Shown: positions 1 through 7,354 of the stretch, piece after piece
Layout: each line of letters begins with the position of its first letter
Numbering within the stretch: position 1 is the stretch's first letter
Source: Bacteroidia bacterium
Lineage (GTDB): Bacteria > Bacteroidota > Bacteroidia > Bacteroidales > Azobacteroidaceae
NCBI GenBank assembly: GCA_025999255.1
Contig: BNXB01000061.1
Location: 1 to 8,345 of the forward strand
Reading direction: 5' to 3'
DNA: 8,345 bases
Program-made: the position numbers and the translations under genes
The notes under the pieces: model-generated
Told to the model about the DNA's origin: nothing
The model's database searches: none
What the model saw: the letters and a program-made list of their open reading frames with translations, nothing else

Positions 1-1175
1 CGTCAAAATATGCCGGAAGTTCAAATTATTGGAAAAATTCAATTGGGATGAACCGTGGTGTTGAACGTTTACATGTTATTGAACGGAAACAGGCTTTAGA
101 GCAACAATTTATTAATTGGATAAATCGGGAGCCGGAACGCAAAGAATTCTATGGAGAGGCTTTGGAGTTGATAAAAACCGGTTATGAATCGACTGATGAA
201 GTTCAGAAGAATATGGTTTATCTTGTTGAAACTTTACTGACAGGGACTGAGTTAACTTATCTGGCATCTCTGGTTATGACATTTGATATGACTAAATCCA
301 AGGAAGAGATGAATCAAAAATTCAATGATGTTATATTACCGGCTTATAAAGATTATGATCCTGCATTGGACCGGAAAGTATTTGCAGCGATGTTAAAAAT
401 ATTGAAAAAACGGCTTCCGGAAAACAAGTTACCGTCTATTTACAAGGAAATAGATAAGAAATATAAAGGAGATTGTGATAAATATGCAGCTCATGTATTT
501 GAAAAATCAGTGCTCCCTTACACGGAAAAATTAGAACAAATGATCCTTAACCCTAAGAATGTCAAAAAGATGGACAAAGATCCTGTTTATGTATTTGTCA
601 AATCGGTTCGGGACGTGTTGTCTGCTTATCGTGCAGAAGTTACTGCTTATCGTTATGATATCCTGAAAGGTGAACGTTTGTTCTTTGCCGGTTTACAACA
701 AATGATGCCCGGCAGGGATTTTGCTTCGGATGCAAATTCAACTATGCGTTTGAGCTATGGAAGTATTGGGGGATATGTTCCTTACAACGGAGCATGGTAT
801 GACTATTATACAACGGCTGCCGGTATTTTTGAAAAATACCGGAAAGATGATCCGGAATTTGATGTACAACAAGAAATACTGGATTTGCTTGGCAGTAAAG
901 ATTTCGGAGTTTACGGTGATGGGAGTAACGATATGAACTTGTGTTTTTTGTCTAATAATGACATTACGGGAGGAAACTCGGGAAGCCCGATGTTTAATGG
1001 AAATGGAGAGGTTATCGGTTTGGCTTTCGACGGTAACTGGGAAGCCATGAGCGGGGACATCGTGTTTGAACCGGAACTTCAAAGGACCATTGGCGTGGAT
1101 ATCCGTTATGTTATGTATATGATTGATAAGTGGGGAAAATGTGACCGGTTGTTGGAAGAAATTAAAACAGAATAA
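1..1175 (+). CDS. dpp7: S46 family dipeptidyl peptidase, DPP7-type (C-terminal part; start lies left of window)
   Basis: This serine exopeptidase should release dipeptides from the N-termini of oligopeptides in the periplasm or at the cell surface, feeding amino-acid catabolism. The reading frame is open from base 3, upstream of the first ATG at 48, and begins with YAGSSNYWKNSIGMNRG, a conserved S46 segment, so the ATG at 48 is internal and the gene is cut by the window edge. About 390 residues are visible of a family length near 700. The catalytic serine lies in GGNSGSP (Ser codon 978-980). The catalytic His and Asp would lie off-window. Eighteen residues after the Ser, in FDGNWE, is a Gly (codon 1032-1034). 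In Porphyromonas gingivalis this position is Gly in DPP7 and Arg673 in the Asp/Glu-specific DPP11, so a preference for hydrophobic P1 residues is inferred. The family call is firm; DPP7 over DPP11 rests on that one position. Confidence 0.93.
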   Translation, partial: SKYAGSSNYWKNSIGMNRGVERLHVIERKQALEQQFINWINREPERKEFYGEALELIKTGYESTDEVQKNMVYLVETLLTGTELTYLASLVMTFDMTKSKEEMNQKFNDVILPAYKDYDPALDRKVFAAMLKILKKRLPENKLPSIYKEIDKKYKGDCDKYAAHVFEKSVLPYTEKLEQMILNPKNVKKMDKDPVYVFVKSVRDVLSAYRAEVTAYRYDILKGERLFFAGLQQMMPGRDFASDANSTMRLSYGSIGGYVPYNGAWYDYYTTAAGIFEKYRKDDPEFDVQQEILDLLGSKDFGVYGDGSNDMNLCFLSNNDITGGNSGSPMFNGNGEVIGLAFDGNWEAMSGDIVFEPELQRTIGVDIRYVMYMIDKWGKCDRLLEEIKTE

Positions 1176-1180
1176 ATGGT

Positions 1181-1208
1181 GTAAGGGTTCAAAATTTTGA
1201 ACCCCTAC
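1181..1208. repeat. near-perfect palindrome between dpp7 and the M23 gene
   Basis: Arms 1181-1194 and 1195-1208 are inverted repeats of 14 bp with one mismatch (1184/1205). The core 1185-1204, GGGTTCAAAATTTTGAACCC, is perfect. It starts five bases after the dpp7 stop, so it could fold in RNA as a hairpin at the end of that message. Only four T residues follow (1211-1214), so a standard intrinsic terminator is weakly supported. It could instead bind a dimeric protein or be the relic of a small repeat. Confidence 0.75.
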
Positions 1209-1226
1209 GATTTTGAACCCCTACGA
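1195..1226. repeat. exact 16-bp tandem duplication
   Basis: The 16-mer TTTTGAACCCCTACGA occurs twice back to back, at 1195-1210 and 1211-1226. The first copy is also the right arm of the palindrome at 1181-1208, so the left arm (1181-1194) can pair with either copy. The second copy ends just before the AAAGG at 1226-1230 that may serve as the ribosome site of the M23 gene. Confidence 0.9.
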
Positions 1227-1237
1227 AAGGAAAAACA

Positions 1238-2098
1238 ATGAAACACCAAAAGAAAAAATCGACTTTCTGGAAAAAGATGCGCTTCAAATATAAGCTCTCT
1301 TTTCTGAATGAAAACACTCTCGAAGAGGTCTTTTCATTCCGTGTTTCCAGACTTTCGGCTTTTTGGGTGGCAGCTATATTCGCTTTGGTGTTGATATTTC
1401 TGACGTCGGTGGTAATCATTACTACTCCAATCCGAAATTATCTTCCCGGGTACCTGCCTGCGGAAGTAAGGCAAAAAATTATTAATAATGCTTTAAAAGC
1501 GGATTCCCTGGAACAATTATTGTCAGCCCAAACCGTTTATCTGAATAATATCGGAGGAATATTACGGGGAGATCTGAAGATTGATTCCGTGAGGCCGGTC
1601 GATTCTCTGAAAAAAGGGAATATTCCGGAACTTAATAAATCGAAAGAGACTGCTGCATTTGTAGAACGGTTCGAAGAAGAAGAGAAGTATAATCTGAGTT
1701 CACTCTCATCTTCCGCTTCAATACCTGATAATATTATTTTCTACCGGCCGGTGAAGGGAATTGTTTCTTCACATTTTAGTCAAGAAGATAAACATTACGG
1801 AACAGATATTGCCTCTAACTCAAAAGAAAGTATTCTGGCTACACTGAGAGGGAGTGTTATTTTTACCGGTTTTGATGCAAATGTCGGATATGTGATGCAA
1901 ATACAACATCAAAACGGATTTGTATCTATATACAAGCATTGCGCATTGTTGCTGAAAAATGTAGGAGATGATGTCAGTGCCGGAGAGGTTATAGCATTGG
2001 TTGGAAATACTGGCCAACTGACTACCGGGCCACATTTGCATTTTGAGTTGTGGTACAGGGGAACTCCGGTGGATCCGGAAAAATTTATTGCATTCTGA
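1238..2098 (+). CDS. membrane-anchored M23 (LytM-type) peptidase
   Basis: This is a 286-residue M23 zinc metallopeptidase, a family that cuts or helps remodel peptidoglycan cross-links. A basic cytoplasmic tail (about residues 1-40) precedes one transmembrane helix (about 41-62), then a periplasmic linker and the M23 domain (about 169-284). The zinc-site motifs are intact: HxxxD at H186/D190 and HLH at H266/H268, with the conserved domain His at H234 in YKHC. It is therefore probably a catalytically competent enzyme rather than a degenerate EnvC/NlpD-like activator, although activity is inferred. The ATG at 1238 follows AAAGG (1226-1230) at seven bases. Its stop abuts the dxr start (TGAATG), suggesting translational coupling. 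I see no convincing promoter between the upstream peptidase and this gene. The exact bond cut and the gene name cannot be told from sequence. Confidence 0.92.
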   Translation: MKHQKKKSTFWKKMRFKYKLSFLNENTLEEVFSFRVSRLSAFWVAAIFALVLIFLTSVVIITTPIRNYLPGYLPAEVRQKIINNALKADSLEQLLSAQTVYLNNIGGILRGDLKIDSVRPVDSLKKGNIPELNKSKETAAFVERFEEEEKYNLSSLSSSASIPDNIIFYRPVKGIVSSHFSQEDKHYGTDIASNSKESILATLRGSVIFTGFDANVGYVMQIQHQNGFVSIYKHCALLLKNVGDDVSAGEVIALVGNTGQLTTGPHLHFELWYRGTPVDPEKFIAF

Positions 2099-3271
2099 AT
2101 GAAAAGACAAATAGCTATTTTAGGCTCTACAGGTTCTATTGGAACGCAAGCACTGGATGTGATTCGGGAGCATCCTGATAGATTTGAGGTTTATGCGCTT
2201 ACCGCTAATAACCAGGTTGATTTATTGATCAGACAAGCCCGTGAGTTTATGCCGGAAATGGTTGTTATTGCCAATGAACAAAAGTATGAATATCTGAAAG
2301 AATCGTTGAGTGATCTCCCTATCAAGGTATGGGCGGGAGTTCATGCTATTACCCAAATAGTACAGGCAGAACCGATTGATATCGTTTTGACTGCCATGGT
2401 TGGATATTCGGGATTGAAGCCGACCATTGAAGCAATTAAGGCCGGAAAAATGATTGCTTTGGCAAACAAGGAAACCCTGGTTGTTGCCGGCGCATTGATC
2501 ACGCAACTTGCTCTGGAATATAAAACTCCGATTCTTCCGGTCGATTCCGAACATTCTGCAATTTTTCAATGTCTTGTGGGAGAAGGAGATAATCCGGTTG
2601 AAAAAATTATTCTGACAGCTTCGGGAGGACCATTTCGTAAGTATAGCCTGAAAGAACTGGAGTCTGTGACTAAAGAACAGGCATTGAAACATCCGAACTG
2701 GAACATGGGGGCCAAGGTGACCATTGACTCTGCTTCTTTGATGAATAAAGGTTTTGAAATGATTGAAGCAAAATGGTTGTTCAATGTTGCACCGGAACAG
2801 ATACAGGTATTGGTGCATCCTCAATCAATTATTCATTCGATGGTGCAATTTTCGGATTCTTCGATAAAAGCTCAATTAGGGATGCCGGACATGCATCTTC
2901 CGATTCAATATGCTTTGGCATATCCCGATAGATTGAACGCGTCGTTTGAGCGTCTTGACTTTACGAAATATACGTCGTTGACATTCGAGGAGCCTGATAG
3001 GAGCAGGTTCAGGAATCTTGGTTTTGCTTTTGAAGCGATTCGTCGAGGAGGAAATATGCCTTGTATTCTGAATGCTGCTAATGAAATCGTTGTTGCTGCA
3101 TTTTTACAAGACAAAATAGGATTTTTACAGATGAGTGATGTAATTGAACAAACGATGGCAAAAGTTTTTTTTGTTGCATCACCGGAATATGAAGATTATG
3201 TACAAACCGATGCGGAAGCGAGAGCTATTGCGTCACAAATGATGAAAATAATGAAAGAGATGAAAGAATGA
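2099..3271 (+). CDS. dxr: 1-deoxy-D-xylulose 5-phosphate reductoisomerase
   Basis: This cytoplasmic enzyme makes 2-C-methyl-D-erythritol 4-phosphate from 1-deoxy-D-xylulose 5-phosphate using NADPH and a divalent metal. It is the first committed step of the MEP isoprenoid pathway and the target of fosmidomycin. At 390 residues it is full length. The N-terminal Rossmann motif GSTGSIG is at residues 9-15, and ANKETLV is at 122-128. The metal ligands are D149 and E151 (in PVDSEHSAIFQ) and E220 (in MNKGFE), equivalent to D150, E152 and E231 of E. coli. The flexible-loop NWNMG is at 200-204 and the HPQSIIHSM block follows. The ATG directly follows the M23 stop with no gap, and no Shine-Dalgarno is evident, as is common in Bacteroidota. 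The last codons are built from ATGAAA repeats that form the 5' arm of a hairpin reaching into the gap before rseP. Isoprenoids made here feed undecaprenyl phosphate and menaquinone. Confidence 0.98.
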   Translation: MKRQIAILGSTGSIGTQALDVIREHPDRFEVYALTANNQVDLLIRQAREFMPEMVVIANEQKYEYLKESLSDLPIKVWAGVHAITQIVQAEPIDIVLTAMVGYSGLKPTIEAIKAGKMIALANKETLVVAGALITQLALEYKTPILPVDSEHSAIFQCLVGEGDNPVEKIILTASGGPFRKYSLKELESVTKEQALKHPNWNMGAKVTIDSASLMNKGFEMIEAKWLFNVAPEQIQVLVHPQSIIHSMVQFSDSSIKAQLGMPDMHLPIQYALAYPDRLNASFERLDFTKYTSLTFEEPDRSRFRNLGFAFEAIRRGGNMPCILNAANEIVVAAFLQDKIGFLQMSDVIEQTMAKVFFVASPEYEDYVQTDAEARAIASQMMKIMKEMKE

Positions 3272-3307
3272 AAGAATATATTTTTTCATTTCCTTCATTT
3301 CCTTCAT
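3251..3307 (+). repeat. long intercistronic hairpin made of 9-nt repeats (dxr tail / gap before rseP)
   Basis: The purine-rich 5' arm (3251 to about 3276) carries ATGAAA units, themselves part of a run starting at 3242, 3251, 3260 and 3268. The pyrimidine-rich 3' arm (about 3281-3307) carries CATTTCCTT at 3287-3295 and 3296-3304 and a partial third copy at 3305-3312. The arms pair over about 26 positions with two A-C mismatches, two G-U pairs and one bulge, around a four-base loop at 3277-3280. The 5' arm includes the dxr stop codon. The T-run (3281-3286) lies inside the stem rather than after it, so this is not a standard terminator. Confidence 0.7.
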
Positions 3308-3323
3308 TTCTTAATTAATAATT

Positions 3324-4646
3324 ATGGAGACAGTTTTAATAAAAGCATTACAGTTAGTTTTAAGTTTATCAATTCTTGTTATTGTTCATGAGTTTGGACA
3401 CTTTATTTTTGCAAAAATTTTTAGAGTCCGGGTTGAAAAATTTTATTTATTTTTCAATCCCTGGTTTACTCCCTTCAAATATAAGCCTAAAAACAGTGAG
3501 ACGGAGTATGGTATCGGTTGGTTGCCTTTAGGCGGGTACGTAAAACTTTCGGGAATGATGGACGAAAGCATGGATAAAGACCAACTGAGTCAGCCCGAAC
3601 AACCTTGGGAGTTCCGTTCCAAACCGGCCTGGAAACGCCTTCTAATTATGGTTGGAGGAGTTTTGATGAATTTTATTCTGGCATTTTTTATTTATTCCAT
3701 GATTTTATTTCACTGGGGAGATGAATATATCCCTTTCCGGAATTATACCATGGGGTTTGCTTATAATGACGCGGCGAAGAGTGCCGGATTTCAGGATGGT
3801 GATATCCCTTTGAAAGCGGATGGAGCGAACCTGGAATCCATAGAAATAAAAACTCTGATGCTTTTGGCGGAGGCCAAACAAGTGACTGTACTCCGTAATG
3901 GTCAGGAAGTTGTTGTGAATTTACCGGGAGGATTTCATAAAGTTCTTTTGGATGAAGAAAGTATGTTTATTAAACCCCGTATTCCGTTTGTTATTCAGTT
4001 AGTTTCCAATGGAACTCCGGCAAAAAAAGCCGGATTGGAACCTAATGATAGTCTTGTGGGTATAGGAGAGCGGACAGATATGTCATTTGATGATTTATTC
4101 CGGGCCTTTGGTGAGAATAAGAATATACCGCTTGTCCTGAATGTTTACCGGAATAATCAACTTAGGAAAGTAACGGTTACACCGGATGAAAACAGTAAGA
4201 TTGGTGTTGGAACAAAAGTTCCGGTCGCTATTTTCAAAACGGTTCATAAGCAATATGGCTTTTTTGCTTCGTTCCCTGCCGGGATTACAAAAGGAATTTC
4301 TACTATTAAGAGTTATTTGGGACAATTCAAGTATATTTTTACCAAGGAAGGCGCCGGAAGTCTTGGCGGATTCGGTACGATTGCTAATATTTTTCCTCCT
4401 TTCTGGGATTGGGAAGCTTTCTGGAATATGACGGCATTTTTGTCGATTATACTTGGAGTCATGAATCTTTTACCGATTCCCGCTTTGGACGGAGGACATG
4501 TCATGTTCCTTATTTATGAGGTGGTTACAGGGCGTAAACCGAATGATAAATTCATGGAGTATGCCCAGATTGCCGGAATGATTTTTTTGTTAGGATTGCT
4601 TCTTTATGCCAATGGAAACGATATTTTCAGGTATTTGATCAAATGA
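3324..4646 (+). CDS. rseP: RIP metalloprotease RseP (M50B site-2 protease)
   Basis: This inner-membrane zinc protease cleaves substrates within the membrane. In E. coli the substrates are the anti-sigma factor RseA and leftover signal peptides. At 440 residues it matches the family. The catalytic HEFGH (H22-H26) sits in the first transmembrane segment (about 7-27). A second segment (about 106-129) contains the GxxxN of G112-N116. Two periplasmic PDZ domains follow: the first around SAGFQDGD (S153-D160), the second around GTPAKKAG (G230-G237). The third segment (about 366-388) ends in the zinc-ligand motif NLLPIPALDGG with D389, and a fourth is at about 414-428. All catalytic residues are present. 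The ATG at 3324 lies in an AT-rich leader without a clear Shine-Dalgarno. The stop overlaps the tamL start (ATGA), arguing for joint translation. Many Bacteroidota lack a recognisable RseA, so the substrate here is unknown. Confidence 0.97.
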   Translation: METVLIKALQLVLSLSILVIVHEFGHFIFAKIFRVRVEKFYLFFNPWFTPFKYKPKNSETEYGIGWLPLGGYVKLSGMMDESMDKDQLSQPEQPWEFRSKPAWKRLLIMVGGVLMNFILAFFIYSMILFHWGDEYIPFRNYTMGFAYNDAAKSAGFQDGDIPLKADGANLESIEIKTLMLLAEAKQVTVLRNGQEVVVNLPGGFHKVLLDEESMFIKPRIPFVIQLVSNGTPAKKAGLEPNDSLVGIGERTDMSFDDLFRAFGENKNIPLVLNVYRNNQLRKVTVTPDENSKIGVGTKVPVAIFKTVHKQYGFFASFPAGITKGISTIKSYLGQFKYIFTKEGAGSLGGFGTIANIFPPFWDWEAFWNMTAFLSIILGVMNLLPIPALDGGHVMFLIYEVVTGRKPNDKFMEYAQIAGMIFLLGLLLYANGNDIFRYLIK

Positions 4647-6991
4647 TTTTAAAAAAGAAATATTCCTTTTTGCGATATTTGTTGTTTATTCTTATCGCAT
4701 GTGGACTATCTTCATGTAGTTCAACCAAATACGTTCCTGATGGAGAGTATTTGCTTGACAAAATTCATATCAAATCCGATCATCCTGATTATGGTACCTT
4801 GGAAATGAGATCCCATATCCGGCAATTACCAAACTACAAGATGTTCGGTATTAATAAAACCCAGTTACAATTTTATAATCTTTCGGGTAAAGATACATCC
4901 CGTTGGATTAACAGGTTTATCAGGCGAATTGGCGAATCTCCTGTGATTTATGATTCAACCATGATTTGGAAGACAACATCCGAAATGGAAAGATTCTTTA
5001 TCAATAAAGGATACATGGATGCTGTAGTCACAGCAGAGGTTGATAAAAAAGGGAAAAAGGTGGATGTTACCTATCGGATTCAGACCAACCAACCTTATCT
5101 GATCCGGGAGTATGTCGAGGATATCCAGGATTCTACGGTGTATAATACGCTTTATGGTAGTTCGAAAATAGTATCCGGAGAACCGGCTTCCCTTCGAAAT
5201 CCGTTGGTCAAAAAAGGGATGTTGTTTGACAGGGATGTACTGGATAAGGAGCGGGATCGGTTGACAGGATTACTCCGTAACCGGGGCTACTATGCTTTTG
5301 AAAAAGATTATATTTCTTATTTTGCCGATACGAATTCAATAGACCATGGTGTGGATTTAATACTTCAATTACATCCTTATCCGGAGATCCTGCCCATGGG
5401 AACTTTTGTGGAAATTCCTCACCATAAATACTTTTTTGATAAAGTATATATTTATCTGGATTATGATCCGTTGAAAATGACAGGGCATGAGAACTATATC
5501 GCTCATGATAGCATTGTCCTGAACAATTATATTATTTATTACCAGGGAGCCATACCCTCCATTCGTCCTTCTGTATTGACCAATAACAGTTTTTTAATAC
5601 CGGGACGATTGTATTCCCAGTTAAGGGAAGAAGCTACTTATTCTTCATACGCATCACTGCAGGCTCTTAGTAATGCAAACATTCATTTTGAAGAGTTTTT
5701 CCGGAATGATACGGCTTTACTGACCACCCGGATTTTTACTATGCCTGCTAAAAAGCAATCGACAACTTTTTCAATTGAAGGAACCAACACCGCCGGAGAT
5801 TTTGGAGTTGCTGCTTCTACAAATTATACCCATCAGAATCTGTTCAAAGGATCTGAAATGTTTAACTTCAAAGTACATGGAGCTTATGAAGCGATTACAG
5901 TTGCCTCTTCCGGGTTGAACAGCCCTTATCTTGAATTGGGAGCAGATGCTTCCATCAGGATACCTAAGTTCATGTTTCCATTCCTGAGTCGTGACTTTAA
6001 ACGTAAGATGCGGGCTTCTACCGAATTTTCTCTGAGTTATAACTATCAAACGCGTCCTGAATTTGTTCGTACTCTGCTTTCGGGAGGATTTCGTTATTTG
6101 TGGGAAGGACGTGGAGTTACCACATCACGCCATCAATTCGATCTATTGGACATAAACTATATTTATCTTCCCAGGGTTGATTCCGGTTTTTTGTCCCAGT
6201 TACCTTCAAGCGCCGTCTATTTCGGTTACAGGAATCAGTTTATTGTAGGAATGGGTTATTCATATACTTATTCTACTTTAGATCCTGAGCATAAGAATCG
6301 CAATGTACAAGCTTTACGACTTTCGGTGGAATCGGCAGGTAATGTTCTGTATGCATTGAGCAGACCTTTGGGGTTTAAGAAAAATGGAGGTGGTTCTTAT
6401 TTACTTTTTAATACCGATTATGCCCAATTTGTGAAGGGGGATATCGATTATTCCAAAACAATTTATATCGATAAAAATAACTCCATAGCCTGGCGAATAG
6501 GGGGAGGAATAGGTATCCCATACGGTAATTCGGAAGGTCTGCCATTTGAAAAACGTTACTATTCGGGAGGAGCGAATAGTGTTCGGGCCTGGTCGGTTCG
6601 GGAATTAGGTCCCGGATCTTACCAGATTAACGATAGCACCAATTTCTTTTATCAATCGGGTGATATCAAATTGGATTTGAACATCGAATACAGGACACGT
6701 TTCTTCTGGAAACTGGAAGCTGCGGCTTTTATTGATGCCGGAAACATCTGGACTATCAGGAATTATGAGGGTCAGAAAGGTGGACTGTTTAAGTTTGATT
6801 CTTTCTACAAAGAACTTGCAGTCGGTTATGGTTTGGGGTTGCGGCTGGATTATGATTTTTTTCTTCTTCGCGCCGATTTCGGATGGAAGGCTTATAATCC
6901 TGCTAATAGCGACAAGGATCGTTGGACAATTTTCCATCCTAATTTTACCAATAATTTTGCATGGCATATTGCCGTAGGATACCCGTTTTAG
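4643..6991 (+). CDS. tamL: TamL-type BamA-superfamily outer-membrane lipoprotein (POTRA plus beta-barrel)
   Basis: The product is a 782-residue outer-membrane barrel protein of the BamA/TamA superfamily. The N-terminus is a lipoprotein signal: KKK, a hydrophobic stretch (about 8-21) and lipobox LSSC with the acylated Cys at 25. That combination of lipid anchor and Omp85 fold is characteristic of Bacteroidota TamL, partner of the inner-membrane protein TamB. Residues about 30-370 are the periplasmic POTRA-like region, and about 375-782 the beta-barrel (surface-antigen domain). The loop-6 motif appears as SGGANSVRAW with the key Arg at 648; Ala replaces the Gly of the classic VRGF/Y form. The chain ends in an aromatic-rich strand with terminal Phe, the usual outer-membrane sorting signal. 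It overlaps rseP by four bases, and its stop overlaps that of the convergent ABC-F remnant. The alternative is a second BamA-like paralogue; the lipobox makes canonical BamA unlikely. No tamB is visible in the window. Confidence 0.88.
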   Translation: MILKKKYSFLRYLLFILIACGLSSCSSTKYVPDGEYLLDKIHIKSDHPDYGTLEMRSHIRQLPNYKMFGINKTQLQFYNLSGKDTSRWINRFIRRIGESPVIYDSTMIWKTTSEMERFFINKGYMDAVVTAEVDKKGKKVDVTYRIQTNQPYLIREYVEDIQDSTVYNTLYGSSKIVSGEPASLRNPLVKKGMLFDRDVLDKERDRLTGLLRNRGYYAFEKDYISYFADTNSIDHGVDLILQLHPYPEILPMGTFVEIPHHKYFFDKVYIYLDYDPLKMTGHENYIAHDSIVLNNYIIYYQGAIPSIRPSVLTNNSFLIPGRLYSQLREEATYSSYASLQALSNANIHFEEFFRNDTALLTTRIFTMPAKKQSTTFSIEGTNTAGDFGVAASTNYTHQNLFKGSEMFNFKVHGAYEAITVASSGLNSPYLELGADASIRIPKFMFPFLSRDFKRKMRASTEFSLSYNYQTRPEFVRTLLSGGFRYLWEGRGVTTSRHQFDLLDINYIYLPRVDSGFLSQLPSSAVYFGYRNQFIVGMGYSYTYSTLDPEHKNRNVQALRLSVESAGNVLYALSRPLGFKKNGGGSYLLFNTDYAQFVKGDIDYSKTIYIDKNNSIAWRIGGGIGIPYGNSEGLPFEKRYYSGGANSVRAWSVRELGPGSYQINDSTNFFYQSGDIKLDLNIEYRTRFFWKLEAAAFIDAGNIWTIRNYEGQKGGLFKFDSFYKELAVGYGLGLRLDYDFFLLRADFGWKAYNPANSDKDRWTIFHPNFTNNFAWHIAVGYPF

Positions 6992-7300
6992 TTTTTTTGT
7001 AATTCAATTCTTCTTTCTACATTTACCTGCTCTAAAAAAGTTTCATCATGCGAAACGACGATTAATGTTCCTTGGTATTCGTTGATTGCCGCAGTTAGAA
7101 TTTCAATGTTTTGAATATCCAGATTATTGGTCGGCTCGTCCAAAATGATAATATCGGGCGATTGGCTGCCGATGGTCAGGCAACAAAGTATCAATCTCAT
7201 TCTTTCTCCACCGCTCAATGCGCCACAAGGTTTGTCCCAATCTTCTTTGGGAAATAAGAAACGATTGAGACGGATTTTGATTTCGTGTTCCTGTAATAAC
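6988..7300 (-). pseudogene. ABC-F ATPase, C-terminal remnant cut by the IS66 insertion
   Basis: On the minus strand this encodes the last ~104 residues of an ABC-F protein (soluble tandem-ABC ATPases acting on the ribosome, including translation factors and antibiotic-protection proteins). Visible in order are the ABC signature LSGGER (7201-7218), Walker B with catalytic Glu in LDEPTNNLD (7117-7143) and the H-switch SHDE near 7042-7050, then the TAA at 6988-6990. These belong to the second nucleotide-binding domain. Its Walker A, the linker and the whole first domain are missing from a family of roughly 500-650 residues. The TTG at 7216-7218 is the Leu of LSGGER, not a start: family-like sequence (LLQEHEIKIRLNRFLFP) continues upstream to about 7300. 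There the IS66 end begins, and the frame stops at 7372-7374. The 5' part may survive beyond the IS, outside the window. Whether it was a resistance factor or housekeeping cannot be told. Confidence 0.85.
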
Positions 7301-7320
7301 GTAAGCCCCCGAAGAAGTAC
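7301..7320 (+). repeat. probable left terminal inverted repeat of the IS66 element
   Basis: The stretch starting GTAAGCC at 7301 matches the conserved outer GTAA of IS66-family ends and sits at the point where ABC-F homology stops. The length of the repeat is a guess because its partner at the right end is outside the window. Confidence 0.65.
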
Positions 7321-7322
7321 AT

Positions 7323-7354
7323 CTTTTCTGCTCGATAATAAAGTCAGACCTTTG
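7323..7354 (+). promoter_or_regulatory. possible Bacteroidota-type promoter for tnpA
   Basis: TTTT (7323-7326), 20 bases, then GACCTTTG (7347-7354) resembles TTTG-N19-21-TAnnTTTG with one mismatch in each box. It would start RNA near 7361, leaving a leader of about 13 bases before the tnpA ATG. A small inverted repeat, TGTGT (7353-7357) with ACACA (7364-7368), lies just before the start codon. Weak match, so tentative. Confidence 0.3.

Noticed and set aside
1195..1226. CRISPR or larger repeat array
   Set aside because: There are only two directly adjacent copies with no spacers.
1175..1237. Clear promoter for the M23-dxr-rseP-tamL cluster
   Set aside because: TTTTG occurs in each repeat copy, but neither gives a good TAnnTTTG with a TTTG box at the right distance.
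2222..2824. 200-codon open frame on the minus strand inside dxr
   Set aside because: It is fully antisense to a well-conserved dxr and its translation shows no family motif or start context. It is a shadow of the coding strand.
6972..6999. Intrinsic terminator at the T-run after tamL
   Set aside because: Seven T residues follow the stop, but no stable stem could be found immediately upstream.
6988..7218. A 76-residue gene starting at TTG 7216-7218
   Set aside because: The TTG encodes the Leu of the ABC signature LSGGER, and family-like sequence continues upstream to about 7300. This is the tail of a broken gene, not a small protein.
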